Origin: JAFMJV01 sp963814315
GTDB lineage: Bacteria > Chloroflexota > Limnocylindria > Limnocylindrales > CSP1-4
NCBI GenBank assembly: GCA_963814315.1
Contig: CAWFCG010000003.1
Location: 744,001 to 808,000 of the forward strand
Direction: 5' to 3'
DNA length: 64,000 nt
Shown here in pieces: positions 24,570 through 33,573 of this stretch. Position 1 is the stretch's first letter, and every line of letters begins with the position of its first letter. The notes beneath the pieces were generated by a model. It did not search any database. It had not been told where the DNA came from and saw only the letters and a program-made list of their open reading frames with translations. Both the position numbers and the translations under genes were made by a program.

Positions 24570-26138
24570 ATGCGTGTGCTGGTGGCTGAAGCAATGGCGC
24601 CTGAGGGTGTCGCCCTGCTCAAGGATGAGCACGCTGTCGATGTCCGTGTGGGCTTGTCGCGCGACGAGTTCCTGGCGGCGTTGCCCGAATACGACGCACT
24701 CCTGGTGCGTAGCGGAGTCAAGGTGGACGCCGAAGCGATCACAGCAGGCACCCGGCTGGTGGTCATCGGCCGTGCCGGCGTCGGTGTCGACAACATCGAC
24801 ATCCCGGCCGCCACGGCCGCTGGCATCACCGTCGTCAACGCCCCCACGGGCAACACCATCGCGGCCGCCGAGCACACGCTGGCGTTGCTGTTCGCGCTGG
24901 CACGCCACATCCCCGCGGCCGATGCCTCCATGCACGCTGGCGCCTGGAACCGCGCCATGTTCATGGGCCACGAGCTGGTCGACAAGACACTCGGCGTCAT
25001 CGGCCTGGGCAAGATCGGCATGGCCGTGGCCGACCGTGCCCGCGCATTGGGCATGCAGGTGGTGGGCTCCGATCCCTATGTGACCCCTGATGCCGCCAAG
25101 CTCCATGGCATCACGCTGCTGCCGGTCGCGGAGATCCTCAAGACCGCCGATGCCGTCACCGTCCACGTGCCCAAGACCAAGGACACGGCCAACCTCATCT
25201 CGACCGCCGAGTTGGCCTCCATGAAGCCGGACGCCTTCATCATCAACGTCGCTCGCGGCGGCGTCGTCGATGAAGCTGCCCTGGCGAGCGCACTCGAGGC
25301 AGGCACCATCGCCGGTGCGGCGGTCGATGTCTACTCCAGCGAGCCACCCGCGGAGGACAACCCCCTTCGACGCGCGCCCAACATCATCCTCACGCCACAC
25401 CTGGGTGCCTCCACCGAGGAGGCCCAGACGCGCGTGGCGGTCGAAGCCGCCGAGCAAGTCCGCGATGTGCTGGCCGGCCGATCCGCGCGCTATGCGGTGA
25501 ATGCGCCGATGCTGACACCGGAGACGGCCGACGCCCTGGCGCCGTACCTGCCGCTGGCGCGCACGCTGGGTCAGTTCTACGGGCAGTTCGCGAGCGACTT
25601 CTCCGGCCTCACCCTGGAGGTCGCCGGCGAGCTCAGCGAGCATGACTCGGCGCCACTCGCCGCGGCCGCGCTCGGTGGCATCCTCGAGCAGCACACCGAA
25701 GAGCGCGTCAACGTCATCAACGCGTCGGCACTGGCCAAGGCACGAGGCATCACGTTATCCGTGCTCAAGCGCCCTGATGCGGGGCGTTATTCGTCACTGC
25801 TCACCCTATCGGGCGAGCGGTCGGTGGCTGGCACGGTGGCATCGGGTGAATCGCGTCTGGTGGCCCTCGATGGCTACGAGGTCGACCTCGCGCCCGCCGC
25901 CAACATGCTGGTGTCACGCCACCAGGACCGGCCGGGTGCCATCGGCCTCGTCGGCCGTGCCATGGGCGAAGCGGATATCAACATCAGCAACATGCACTTG
26001 GGCCGGTCGGACAAGCGTTCCATCGCCTTCATGATCCTGGCCCTTGACGAACCGGTTCCCGAGGAGGTGGCCGAGCAGGTCCGCGCCTACGACGGCATGC
26101 TCGACGTCTGGCTCATCGGCCTCGATCGGCCCGCGTGA
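24570..26138 (+). CDS. serA: D-3-phosphoglycerate dehydrogenase
   Basis: The ATG at 24570 comes two bases after the aminotransferase stop and gives 522 residues, the long SerA type. The NAD-binding domain has LGVIGLGKIGMAVADRARAL. INVARGGVVDEAALA and LTPHLGAST carry the catalytic region. The C-terminal half has the allosteric-substrate-binding domain and an ACT domain (VSRHQDRPGAIGLVGRAMGE, then ADINISNMHLGR). It catalyses the first committed step of serine synthesis, oxidation of 3-phosphoglycerate. The ACT domain implies serine feedback. The next gene overlaps its stop, so the three genes form one operon. Confidence 0.95.
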   Translation: MRVLVAEAMAPEGVALLKDEHAVDVRVGLSRDEFLAALPEYDALLVRSGVKVDAEAITAGTRLVVIGRAGVGVDNIDIPAATAAGITVVNAPTGNTIAAAEHTLALLFALARHIPAADASMHAGAWNRAMFMGHELVDKTLGVIGLGKIGMAVADRARALGMQVVGSDPYVTPDAAKLHGITLLPVAEILKTADAVTVHVPKTKDTANLISTAELASMKPDAFIINVARGGVVDEAALASALEAGTIAGAAVDVYSSEPPAEDNPLRRAPNIILTPHLGASTEEAQTRVAVEAAEQVRDVLAGRSARYAVNAPMLTPETADALAPYLPLARTLGQFYGQFASDFSGLTLEVAGELSEHDSAPLAAAALGGILEQHTEERVNVINASALAKARGITLSVLKRPDAGRYSSLLTLSGERSVAGTVASGESRLVALDGYEVDLAPAANMLVSRHQDRPGAIGLVGRAMGEADINISNMHLGRSDKRSIAFMILALDEPVPEEVAEQVRAYDGMLDVWLIGLDRPA

Positions 26139-26884
26139 CGCAGCCGACGATCCTCGCGCTCGTCCGCCACGGCGAGTCGGAGTGGATCGCCGAGGGTCGC
26201 TTCCAGGGTCGGGGTGACCCAGCCTTGTCCGAATCGGGGCTTCGACAGGCGACCGCCGTCGGCACACGTCTGGCGGCGCCTGCACAGATGCCGTCGCTGC
26301 CGCTCCCTGATGGTCCTCCGCTGGCCATCTGGCATTCACCGCTGCGGAGGGCCACCCAGACCGCCACGGCGATCCATGCGGCCCGTGGGGGCGATGTGCC
26401 CTTGTGCCCACTCGACGCGCTCACCGAGCTGGCGCAGGGCGAATGGGAGGGACTGACGCACGCTGAGGTGCGCGCACAATGGCCGGAAGAGCTGGCAGCC
26501 TGGCGTGACGACCCCGTGCATAACCATGCTCCTGGGGGCGAGTCGGTGTCGGATGCGCTCCGGCGCGCCCGGGAAGCGCACACCATCATCCTCGGCCGTG
26601 AGGCCGTCAGTCCTGATGAGGGAGCGGATCGGGAACCGGCGGAGCCGGTGCTTGGCTACGCTCGCACGACCCAGCATGAAGCCGACCCGGACTGGGCAAT
26701 CATCGTGGCCCATGACGGCATCCTGCGGCTCCTCATGCTGGACCTGCTGGGCATCGAGAGCGAGCACTTCTGGTCGTTCCCACTGGCCCTGGCCTCAGTC
26801 AGCGTGCTCGACCTGAGCGCTGGCGTGGTGCGACTGCGTGCCCACAACCTGGACGAGCACATCGCGGTCCTCGGCCGAACCTGA
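26135..26884 (+). CDS. Histidine phosphatase family protein (possible phosphoserine phosphatase)
   Basis: A GTG at 26135 overlaps the serA stop by four bases. The 249-residue protein carries the histidine-phosphatase motif LVRHGESEW (His 12), FQGRGDPALSESG, WHSPLRRATQTA with the second Arg, ELAQGEWEGLTHAEV, and IIVAHDGILRLLML with the second His. Cofactor-independent members of this family act as phosphoserine phosphatases in several bacteria that lack SerB. The overlap with serA and an upstream aminotransferase makes that role likely. A phosphoglycerate-mutase-like or alpha-ribazole phosphatase role remains possible. A 30-residue insertion (VSPDEGADREPAEPVLGY) sits in the middle. Confidence 0.85.
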   Translation: MTQPTILALVRHGESEWIAEGRFQGRGDPALSESGLRQATAVGTRLAAPAQMPSLPLPDGPPLAIWHSPLRRATQTATAIHAARGGDVPLCPLDALTELAQGEWEGLTHAEVRAQWPEELAAWRDDPVHNHAPGGESVSDALRRAREAHTIILGREAVSPDEGADREPAEPVLGYARTTQHEADPDWAIIVAHDGILRLLMLDLLGIESEHFWSFPLALASVSVLDLSAGVVRLRAHNLDEHIAVLGRT

Positions 26885-26910
26885 TGCGAGGCCGACGCTG
26901 ACCCGAGGCG

Positions 26911-29259
26911 TCACGACCGCTGGCGCCACCGCAGTGAGAGCCTCAGCAGCGCCGTCCTGACGCGGCCGTAGGCTCGTCGCAGAGCGCCCTGCCCTTCACT
27001 CTCGACTCGTCGCCGCCCGTAGGCCGACTGGACGCGCGCCCCGGCCACCAGATAGATGTCATCTCGGACACTCGGGAGCGATTCGGACAGCTGTTCGGCA
27101 TACTCAAGCTCGGTCTGCGCTGGGTTCGGTCCGCGTCCCAGTCGCGTAGCCAGGCTAACGATGCCCCGGTAGGCCACACTGCCATCAGGTTCCCCGAGCC
27201 GCCGGAAGCGGAGGAACAGGATGCTGCTCACGAGCACCAGGAGAACGGCCAACGAACCGCCCACCAGCAACGGACCGCCCATACCCCCGGCTGACCCAGG
27301 GCTCGTCTCGTCAGGCAGCAGTGGTTCGGCAGTCTCCTCCGGCGCGATGGTCTCGATATCGTCAGGTTGCGAGGTCGGCGCGACCAACTCCGGCTGGGGC
27401 GTTCGTAGCGGGCCGTCCGGAAGCGCGGTCGGCGTGATGCCGAATTCGTCACGGGGTGTGGGGTCGAAGCGGACCCAACCGTAGCTCGGGAAGTAGGCCT
27501 CCACCCAGTTGTGATATGCGGCCTGATCGACCACCCAGACCTCGTCGACCCGTTCGCCGGGAAGATAGCCAGTGACGATGCGCGAAGGGATGCCCATGGC
27601 CCGAAGCAACATGGCCATGGTGGTGGCGTAGTGCTGACAGAATCCGCGTTGGCTACGCAGGACGCACTCGGGGATGGTCTCGTCGGCCCCGCACACGCCC
27701 CGCATGTCGGTCGTGTACTCCATCTCACGGAGGCTGCGCTGGACCTCGAGGGCGCGGTCATAGGGGTCGTCGAACCGTCGTTCGATACGGCGGGCTTCAG
27801 CTGAGACCCGCTCACCCGCAAGCGCCTGATCGGCGCCTTGCAGGTAACGATCGGTCCAGCCGGGGTAGTCGTCGCCCGCGGCCCGCAGCTCGTTGGCCGT
27901 CAGGCTGTGACTATCAGGGCTGTAGTCACGCACCCACGAATCGACTTCGACGGAGTCACCCAGCGCCAGCGGATCTTCGAAGATGAGGTCGCCGATGCCG
28001 CCGCCCTCATCGACCACCGCTGCCTGCACGTCGCGGGAGATCACCCCAGCCTCCGCCAGTCGGAAGAGTGTGCCCCTCACCACGCCCTCCCCCTCGACGG
28101 TCAGCGTGGTGGTCGCCAGATGATCGCCCCCAGCACTCGCGAGGACCTCGATCGGCAGCGGCTCACCGGCCGGGATGTCCAGACCTTCGAGCCGAGTACG
28201 CTCCCATGTCTGGCCGTCGAACGAATCGTGTGCCGTACCCCACCAGTAGTTTCCGCGCAGCTGACCATCCACCTCGGCTTGAAAGGCCACGCCGGACGGC
28301 TGTTGCCAGCGCTCTCCGACCGACCAGCGAGTATCGATGGTGGTTGAGCGAGGGGCGGGCGCTGCCACTCCGAGCAAGACCAGCCAATCGGCTAGTTGCT
28401 CTCCGATGGACTCGACCGGCTCTTGCAGATCACCCAGGTCGACCTCTTGGCGATCGAGCGTGGCCCAAGCCGTCATGGAGGTAGCGGCCAGCACCGCGAT
28501 CAGCACGAACAACGAACCGCTGCGCAGGAACAGCCGGCCGACCTCGCCGGTGTCCGAGATGGAGCGACGCGCCCACTGCCGCCGTTGCTCCAGGAATTGC
28601 AGTCGCAAGAGCAACAGCATCGCGAGACCGGAGAACGCCGTCAACAGCGGCAAGACCGGCACCTCGACGGCCTCAGGCACGGCCGAACCGAGGGCGGTAT
28701 CCAGGAACAGCACCGCTCCGATCGCCATCACCGCGGGGCCGGCCCGCTGGTACCGAAAGATGCTGAAGGCGCTGAACTGCGCGGTGGTCCAACAGATAGC
28801 TCCAAGCAGCAGATACGTCGCCGTCGTCGGCCTGGCACCGTGGTCCGCCAGGTACGCCGCGATCTCCTCGCCAAGGTGCACCCACACCACCGAGACTCGC
28901 GCCGAGATCTCGCCGATGGTGAGCGGCAGTGGCGAGCTCTCCCCCAGCAACATGGCGCCGGTGGTCATCAGCAGGAGGAACGCCGCCAGGGCGGCCCCCA
29001 CGAGATGCGCACGAAGCAGCCCCAGTGGGCTGCTCGCCAGCAGGAAGCCGACAAGACCCGCGATCAACGTCAGTCCCACCAGTCCGCCGCTCGCTGATGG
29101 CGCCGACCCGTCCAGGGACAGCAGACGCACATCCGAGATCGACAGTCCCAGTAGAGCTAGCAGGCCCAGCAGCAGCAAGAGACTCACCCAGCCCGGCTCC
29201 GGCCGTCGCGGTGGGTCTGGTCGTCGCAGCCTGCTCGGCGGCCCCTTCGACGACGTCAT
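26911..29259 (-). CDS. Transglutaminase-domain membrane protein (DUF3488/TgpA-like)
   Basis: ATG 29259 overlaps the DUF58 gene stop (ATGA) and is preferred over a longer frame that would run through that gene. The 782-residue protein starts with about seven membrane helices (VSLLLLLGLLALLGLSI onward). A soluble extracytoplasmic part follows, with a transglutaminase core: RGFCQHYATTMAMLLRAMGI (Cys), AAYHNWVEAYFPSYGWVRFD (His and Asp). A C-terminal membrane helix (LLVGGSLAVLLVLVSSILFL) and a DUF4129-like tail end the protein. It forms the common MoxR-DUF58-transglutaminase operon, thought to act in envelope protein maturation. All catalytic residues are present. Confidence 0.9.
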   Translation of the reverse strand: MTSSKGPPSRLRRPDPPRRPEPGWVSLLLLLGLLALLGLSISDVRLLSLDGSAPSASGGLVGLTLIAGLVGFLLASSPLGLLRAHLVGAALAAFLLLMTTGAMLLGESSPLPLTIGEISARVSVVWVHLGEEIAAYLADHGARPTTATYLLLGAICWTTAQFSAFSIFRYQRAGPAVMAIGAVLFLDTALGSAVPEAVEVPVLPLLTAFSGLAMLLLLRLQFLEQRRQWARRSISDTGEVGRLFLRSGSLFVLIAVLAATSMTAWATLDRQEVDLGDLQEPVESIGEQLADWLVLLGVAAPAPRSTTIDTRWSVGERWQQPSGVAFQAEVDGQLRGNYWWGTAHDSFDGQTWERTRLEGLDIPAGEPLPIEVLASAGGDHLATTTLTVEGEGVVRGTLFRLAEAGVISRDVQAAVVDEGGGIGDLIFEDPLALGDSVEVDSWVRDYSPDSHSLTANELRAAGDDYPGWTDRYLQGADQALAGERVSAEARRIERRFDDPYDRALEVQRSLREMEYTTDMRGVCGADETIPECVLRSQRGFCQHYATTMAMLLRAMGIPSRIVTGYLPGERVDEVWVVDQAAYHNWVEAYFPSYGWVRFDPTPRDEFGITPTALPDGPLRTPQPELVAPTSQPDDIETIAPEETAEPLLPDETSPGSAGGMGGPLLVGGSLAVLLVLVSSILFLRFRRLGEPDGSVAYRGIVSLATRLGRGPNPAQTELEYAEQLSESLPSVRDDIYLVAGARVQSAYGRRRVESEGQGALRRAYGRVRTALLRLSLRWRQRS

Positions 29260-30526
29260 GTCGCCACCGTCGAGGGAGCACCGCGAGCGCTGAGCAATTG
29301 CTCGCCCAGTGGGACCCCGGGCCGCAGCACATGGCTGCGTACGTCGTACTCGGCCAGTCGCAACAGCATCGACTGGAGCTCTCGGCTCGTCCGTTCTTGT
29401 ACCGAACCGTCCGCCGGTTCCAGGCCATTCTCCGCACGACTCGCCGCCAGGTGCGCGAACGGGTCGACCATGCAGGCGATGGGTGCCACACCGCCGGCAC
29501 GCAAGGCCGCCAGCGGCGCCACCCAAGCCGGATCCAGTGATGGGGTCAGCACCAGCACCGCCGTGCCCTTCCGTATGTGCGCGGACCCTTCGCGCAACAT
29601 CTCCGCCAGGGGCGTTTCGCCTTCGGCCTGGGCCACCGCCAGCAGGCTCAGGATGCGGTGCTGTTGCCGCGCCCCCCGCTCGGTCGCGATGACCACGCGC
29701 CGCAAACCGATCACCTCCATGCCCACACCGCGAGCGTCGCCCAGGGCTTGCGCAGCCAGGGCAGCGGCAGCACTCACGGCGGTCTCGATGGTGCTGGCGT
29801 CGCCTTCGCCGACATGGACGGCATGGTCCAGGTCCAGATAGAGCCAGAGGTCCGCAGAGGGTTCCACATCGAACTCCTTGACCTGCAACTCCTGGTGGCG
29901 GGCGCTGGAACGCCAATGGATGCGATTGAAGGCGTCGCCAGGCGTGTACGGACGCACCGAGGTCACCAGCGGGGTCAGGTGCGGACCATGCTGCGCCCGT
30001 GCCGATGCGCCATCGATCGCCGCCGCCGGAAGCGTCCATCCGGGGAGCGGATGGACCTCGGGGTAGACGGTCAGGGCGGATCCTGTCCGACCGAAGCGAC
30101 CGACTCGAACAGGCCATAGGGGTCGCCGGTGCGGATGACCATGGGATCGATGCGGTATTGCCCGCGCTCCGTCAGCGGCACTCGTGCAGCCCACGTGCGC
30201 GAGACCCGTGGACCCAACGAGATGACCCGGCCGGGAATAGCCACGGGCAGAGTGGAAGGCGAATGCGACTCCAGCCATGGTTTGGGCAAGCGCGCCGAGG
30301 ACCGCAGGGTGTAGGTGACCGTCAGCATCTCGCCCCTGGTAGCGTGCTGACGATCGGGCCATGCGCCGGCCTCCAGGGCGTCCAACCCGCGGCGAGCCAG
30401 CAGATACGCCAGCCCGACCACGATGAGGACGAGATACAGGAAGAAGTAGATCTCGACCGCGCCCGTGAGGAGAGCGAGCAGCACGAACACGAGGATGACC
30501 GCGAGGAAACCCAGCTTGCGCAGCAT
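29256..30526 (-). CDS. DUF58 (von Willebrand-like) membrane protein (one frameshift)
   Basis: From ATG 30526 the protein begins with two membrane helices (LGFLAVILVFVLLALLTGAV, FFLYLVLIVVGLAYLLA). A beta-rich domain ends GDPYGLFESVASVG. Near 30083 the frame shifts: a missing base in CAGGATCC restores SALTVYPEVHPLPGW. The DUF58 signature then follows (VRPYTPGDAFNRIHWRSSAR, LQVKEFDVEPSADLWLYLD). The joined protein of about 420 residues is normal for the family. DUF58 proteins work with MoxR ATPases. The shift lies in a short G-run next to GATC and may be a sequence error. The next gene starts within its stop codon. Confidence 0.8.
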
Positions 30527-30549
30527 GGCGATCCTCCTGCCGACCCGGC

Positions 30550-31524
30550 CTACGCCCGGCGCACCCCGTGCAGATCCGGAACAGGAAGGGCGCCACCGAT
30601 CGGCACCGTCGTCAACAGCTCGCTCACGATCGCGTCGGCCTCGATGCCACGGATCGACGCTCCCGTCTTAAGGATGATGCGATGTGCCAGGGCGGCCTGC
30701 GCCAGGGTCTTGATGTCGTCGGGGATGACGTAGTCGCGCCCGGTCAGCGCGGCATAGGCCTGGCTGGCACGGTACAGCGCCAACGAGCCACGCGGCGATG
30801 CACCCAGGTAGGCATCGGGATGTGATCGCGTCGCACCCACCAGACGCACGATATAGTCCGAGATGGCCGGATCGACGTAGATCTCGCGGACGTCGCGCTG
30901 CATGCCTCGGACATCCTCCGCGTTCGCCACCGGGGTGAGCCCGTCTACCGGATGTGCCCGCTTCTGCTCGTCGAGGATGAGCATCTCGTCCATCGGCGCG
31001 GGGTAGCCCATCCGAAGTCGCAGCATGAAGCGATCCAATTGGGCCTCCGGCAGCGGAAATGTGCCCTCATACTCGATGGGGTTCTGCGTGGCGATGACCA
31101 TGAACGGCTGTGGCAGCCGTCGCGTCGTGCCGTCGACCGTCAGGCTCCGCTCCTCCATCGCTTCAAGGAGCGAGGACTGGGTCTTGGGTGTGGCGCGGTT
31201 GATCTCGTCGGCAAGCACGATCTGGCTCACGACCGGACCCGGGCGAAACTCGAACTCCTGCGTCTTCTGGTTGTAGATCGACAAGCCCGTGACATCGGAC
31301 GGCAGCAGGTCAGGCGTGAACTGGATGCGGCGGTACGTACAGTCAAGACTGCGCGCCAAGGCACGCGCCAGCATCGTCTTGCCCGTGCCTGGCACGTCCT
31401 CGATGAGCAGGTGGCCCTCACACAGGAGCGCAACCAGGGCCAGCCGGACCTCACGGTGCTTGCCCACGATGACGCGCTCGATGTTGGCGGCGACACGCTC
31501 GCCGGATTCCTGGATCTTGGCCAC
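30550..31524 (-). CDS. MoxR-family AAA+ ATPase
   Basis: The 324-residue protein shows the MoxR pattern: VIVGKHREVRLALVALLCEG, Walker A LLIEDVPGTGKTMLARALA near residue 45, IVLADEINRATPKTQSSLLE (Walker B), LPQPFMVIATQNPIEYEG (sensor 1) and LGASPRGSLALYRASQAYAA (sensor 2). MoxR ATPases act as chaperone-like partners of DUF58/VWA proteins. It is the first gene of the leftward operon with DUF58 (23 bases apart) and the transglutaminase. It is divergent from the zinc-ribbon gene at 31722. Confidence 0.93.
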   Translation of the reverse strand: MAKIQESGERVAANIERVIVGKHREVRLALVALLCEGHLLIEDVPGTGKTMLARALARSLDCTYRRIQFTPDLLPSDVTGLSIYNQKTQEFEFRPGPVVSQIVLADEINRATPKTQSSLLEAMEERSLTVDGTTRRLPQPFMVIATQNPIEYEGTFPLPEAQLDRFMLRLRMGYPAPMDEMLILDEQKRAHPVDGLTPVANAEDVRGMQRDVREIYVDPAISDYIVRLVGATRSHPDAYLGASPRGSLALYRASQAYAALTGRDYVIPDDIKTLAQAALAHRIILKTGASIRGIEADAIVSELLTTVPIGGALPVPDLHGVRRA

Positions 31525-31721
31525 GTGGTTCTGGTCCTCGTGTTCGACTGCGGAGGTCGTGATGGTGGGTCGGCCCTGAATCGTAGCGGACCCGAACAGT
31601 ACGGCACGCCGACCGCCCCCGTGACCTTCGTGAGGCGTTGGCGTGGTGAGCTCTGGACTGGTAGCCTGCTAGGTGGGTCATCTGACCCCGAGCCTGCCCG
31701 CGGGAGAAGCCTCATCGCGTC

Positions 31722-33530
31722 ATGACTGACCCTGTCCTCCAGTCGTTCTGCGAACGCTGTGGCACTCGCTACACCCTGACCGCACCTGAGTCCAGCCCGC
31801 CGGAGGCCGCCAAGGCCAAGTTCGGGCTCTTCGGCAGGCGCCCTTCACCGCAGCCGACCGGTTCGGCAGCGATCGATGGCGCCATGCCTCCGGCGTCGAT
31901 GGAGCGGTTCGCCGGCATCTTCCATTTCTGCCTCGATTGCCGGCAGTATGTCTGCCGGAAGTGCTGGAACCCCGAGACCGGTGGCTGTCTGAATTGCCGC
32001 CCTGAAGTCGACAGGGGCCCGTTCGCCGCGTCGGCCCAGCGGGACGTCTGGCCAGAAGATGACGTGGCTCGAGCCGCAGCCTCTGCTGCCTCGCCGGCTG
32101 GACTCGCACCAAAGTCCGCTTCGCCACCCGCTTCGGCACCCGCTTCGGCACCCGCTGTGGCATCAGAGTCCCCGGGTGAGCTTGACGAGTGGGGCCTACC
32201 GCGGCCACCTCGAGCGACGCCGCCTGCAGCAGAAGATGGATCCACCACGCTCTTCGACCAACAGGATGGTGACGTCGATCCGTGGCGAGGGGTCGTCTTC
32301 TCAGAACCGGATGAACCGGATGAACCGCCCGACAGCGAGGCCGTCGAACCTGACCCGCCGGCGCCGGCACCCAAGCTCAGCGAACGACTATCGGCCCGGA
32401 CCACCGTGTCGACAGGGGCCGACAGCGACCACAAGGACACGCCCCAAGCTGACACGTCGGTCCCGCAGTCGGCGTGGTCGAAGCGTGCACTGCAGTCGGT
32501 GCCGCCGCAGGACGAGGCGAGTGAGGGTGATGCTGAGTGGCCGTCAGTGGCTGATCGGCTGCCGGGGCCTGAGCGCGATACGGCCATCGACGCCAGCGCC
32601 TGGGCACGTGCCAGTGCGACGGTCGTGGGCCAGTCGGGTCGCTCGCGGTCCGAAGAACCCGAGCCCGCGCCGAAACCTGAACCGAAGCCCAAGTCCGAAC
32701 CGGAACCAGAATCGCTGCCGGAACCAGAACCCGAGCCTGAGCCCACGCCCGAGCCGGAACCCGAACCCGAGCCCGAGCCAGAACCCACGCCTGAGCCTGA
32801 GCCAGAACCCACGCCTGAGCCGGAACCGGAACCGGAACCTGAGCTAGAACGCACGCCCGAGCCTGAGCCCACGCCCGAGCCTGAACCGGAACCGGAACCC
32901 GAGCCTGAGCCAGAACCCACGCCTGAACCGGAACCCGAGCCTGAGCCAGAACGCACGCCCGAGCCTGAGCCTGAGCCGGAACCGGAACCCGAGCCTGAGC
33001 CTGAGCCAGAACCCACGCCTGAGCCGGAACCGGAACCCAAGCCTGAGCCAGAGCCTGTGCCCGAGCCAGAACGCGGGCCGAGGCCTGTCACTCCCCTGCC
33101 ACCTTCGCCGATCGCTCCGATTGCCCCTGCGCAGCTTCCGCCAAGCATCGAAGTTTGGAGCACCAAGTACGAACCCGGGCCCTTTGGTCAGCCCTATCAG
33201 GCGCCATCGCATCCCCAGCCTCCGCCTGCCCAGCCTCCGCGAGCCGCTGCGGAACCGTTGCCGCAGCTACCCCCTCCGCCCGCACCTGTGCCGGTCAGGG
33301 ACCCGCAGCCACCACCCCCCTTGCCACCACCTCCCCAGCCAGCGCCGCCCGTGCCTGCGCCACCAACTCCCCAGCTGGCGCCACCACCGCCTGCGCCTCC
33401 GCTCGCTGCAGCGAGCCGCCCCACCGCCGCACTAAGACCGCCCAGTGGCGCCCATGCATGTGCCAATTGTGGCTTGCCGCTGTCCGCCCGAGCGCGCTTC
33501 TGCCGGCGCTGTGGAGCACCACAGGGATAG
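31722..33530 (+). CDS. Zinc-ribbon protein with long Glu-Pro repeat linker
   Basis: The 602-residue protein has two metal-binding ends. The N-terminal part carries CERCGTRYTL and, after about 50 residues, FCLDCRQYVCRKCWNP and CLNC, that is several CxxC pairs. The C-terminus is a classic zinc ribbon, CANCGLPLSARARFCRRCGA. Between them is a disordered acidic region, then about 130 residues of Glu-Pro repeats with occasional Thr (roughly 320-450), then a Pro-rich stretch. No membrane segment is visible. The layout suggests two anchoring modules held apart by a stiff charged rod, but no function can be assigned. The extremely regular repeat could vary in length among strains. Confidence 0.75.
   Translation: MTDPVLQSFCERCGTRYTLTAPESSPPEAAKAKFGLFGRRPSPQPTGSAAIDGAMPPASMERFAGIFHFCLDCRQYVCRKCWNPETGGCLNCRPEVDRGPFAASAQRDVWPEDDVARAAASAASPAGLAPKSASPPASAPASAPAVASESPGELDEWGLPRPPRATPPAAEDGSTTLFDQQDGDVDPWRGVVFSEPDEPDEPPDSEAVEPDPPAPAPKLSERLSARTTVSTGADSDHKDTPQADTSVPQSAWSKRALQSVPPQDEASEGDAEWPSVADRLPGPERDTAIDASAWARASATVVGQSGRSRSEEPEPAPKPEPKPKSEPEPESLPEPEPEPEPTPEPEPEPEPEPEPTPEPEPEPTPEPEPEPEPELERTPEPEPTPEPEPEPEPEPEPEPTPEPEPEPEPERTPEPEPEPEPEPEPEPEPEPTPEPEPEPKPEPEPVPEPERGPRPVTPLPPSPIAPIAPAQLPPSIEVWSTKYEPGPFGQPYQAPSHPQPPPAQPPRAAAEPLPQLPPPPAPVPVRDPQPPPPLPPPPQPAPPVPAPPTPQLAPPPPAPPLAAASRPTAALRPPSGAHACANCGLPLSARARFCRRCGAPQG
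32680..33075 (+). repeat. Glu-Pro codon repeat (GAR-CCN)n within the zinc-ribbon gene
   Basis: About 400 bases of hexamer-like repeats of GAGCCT, GAACCG, GAGCCA and GAACCC, with ACGCCY interruptions, encode alternating Glu and Pro. Synonymous codons vary, so the amino-acid pattern is preserved although the DNA is not a perfect repeat. That suggests selection on the protein. Confidence 0.85.
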
Positions 33531-33548
33531 CGTGCCCAGCGCCCCAGC

Positions 33549-33573
33549 CCTCTAGCGTGGAAGATCCTAGAGG
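33549..33573. terminator. Hairpin between convergent genes
   Basis: CCTCTAG (33549-33555) and CTAGAGG (33567-33573) form a perfect 7-bp stem with an 11-base loop. It lies between the convergent zinc-ribbon and BrkB-like genes. No U-run follows on either strand, so termination is only suggested. Confidence 0.35.

Noticed and set aside
26911..30117. A 1,068-codon frame extending the transglutaminase gene upstream
   Set aside because: The first 286 codons run antisense-like through the DUF58 gene and are Arg/Gly/Pro-rich. The ATG at 29259 overlapping the DUF58 stop is the natural start.
31769..33166. A minus-strand frame encoding a long Gly-Ser repeat opposite the Glu-Pro gene
   Set aside because: It is the complement of the Glu-Pro codons. 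The zinc-ribbon motifs at both ends support only the plus strand.
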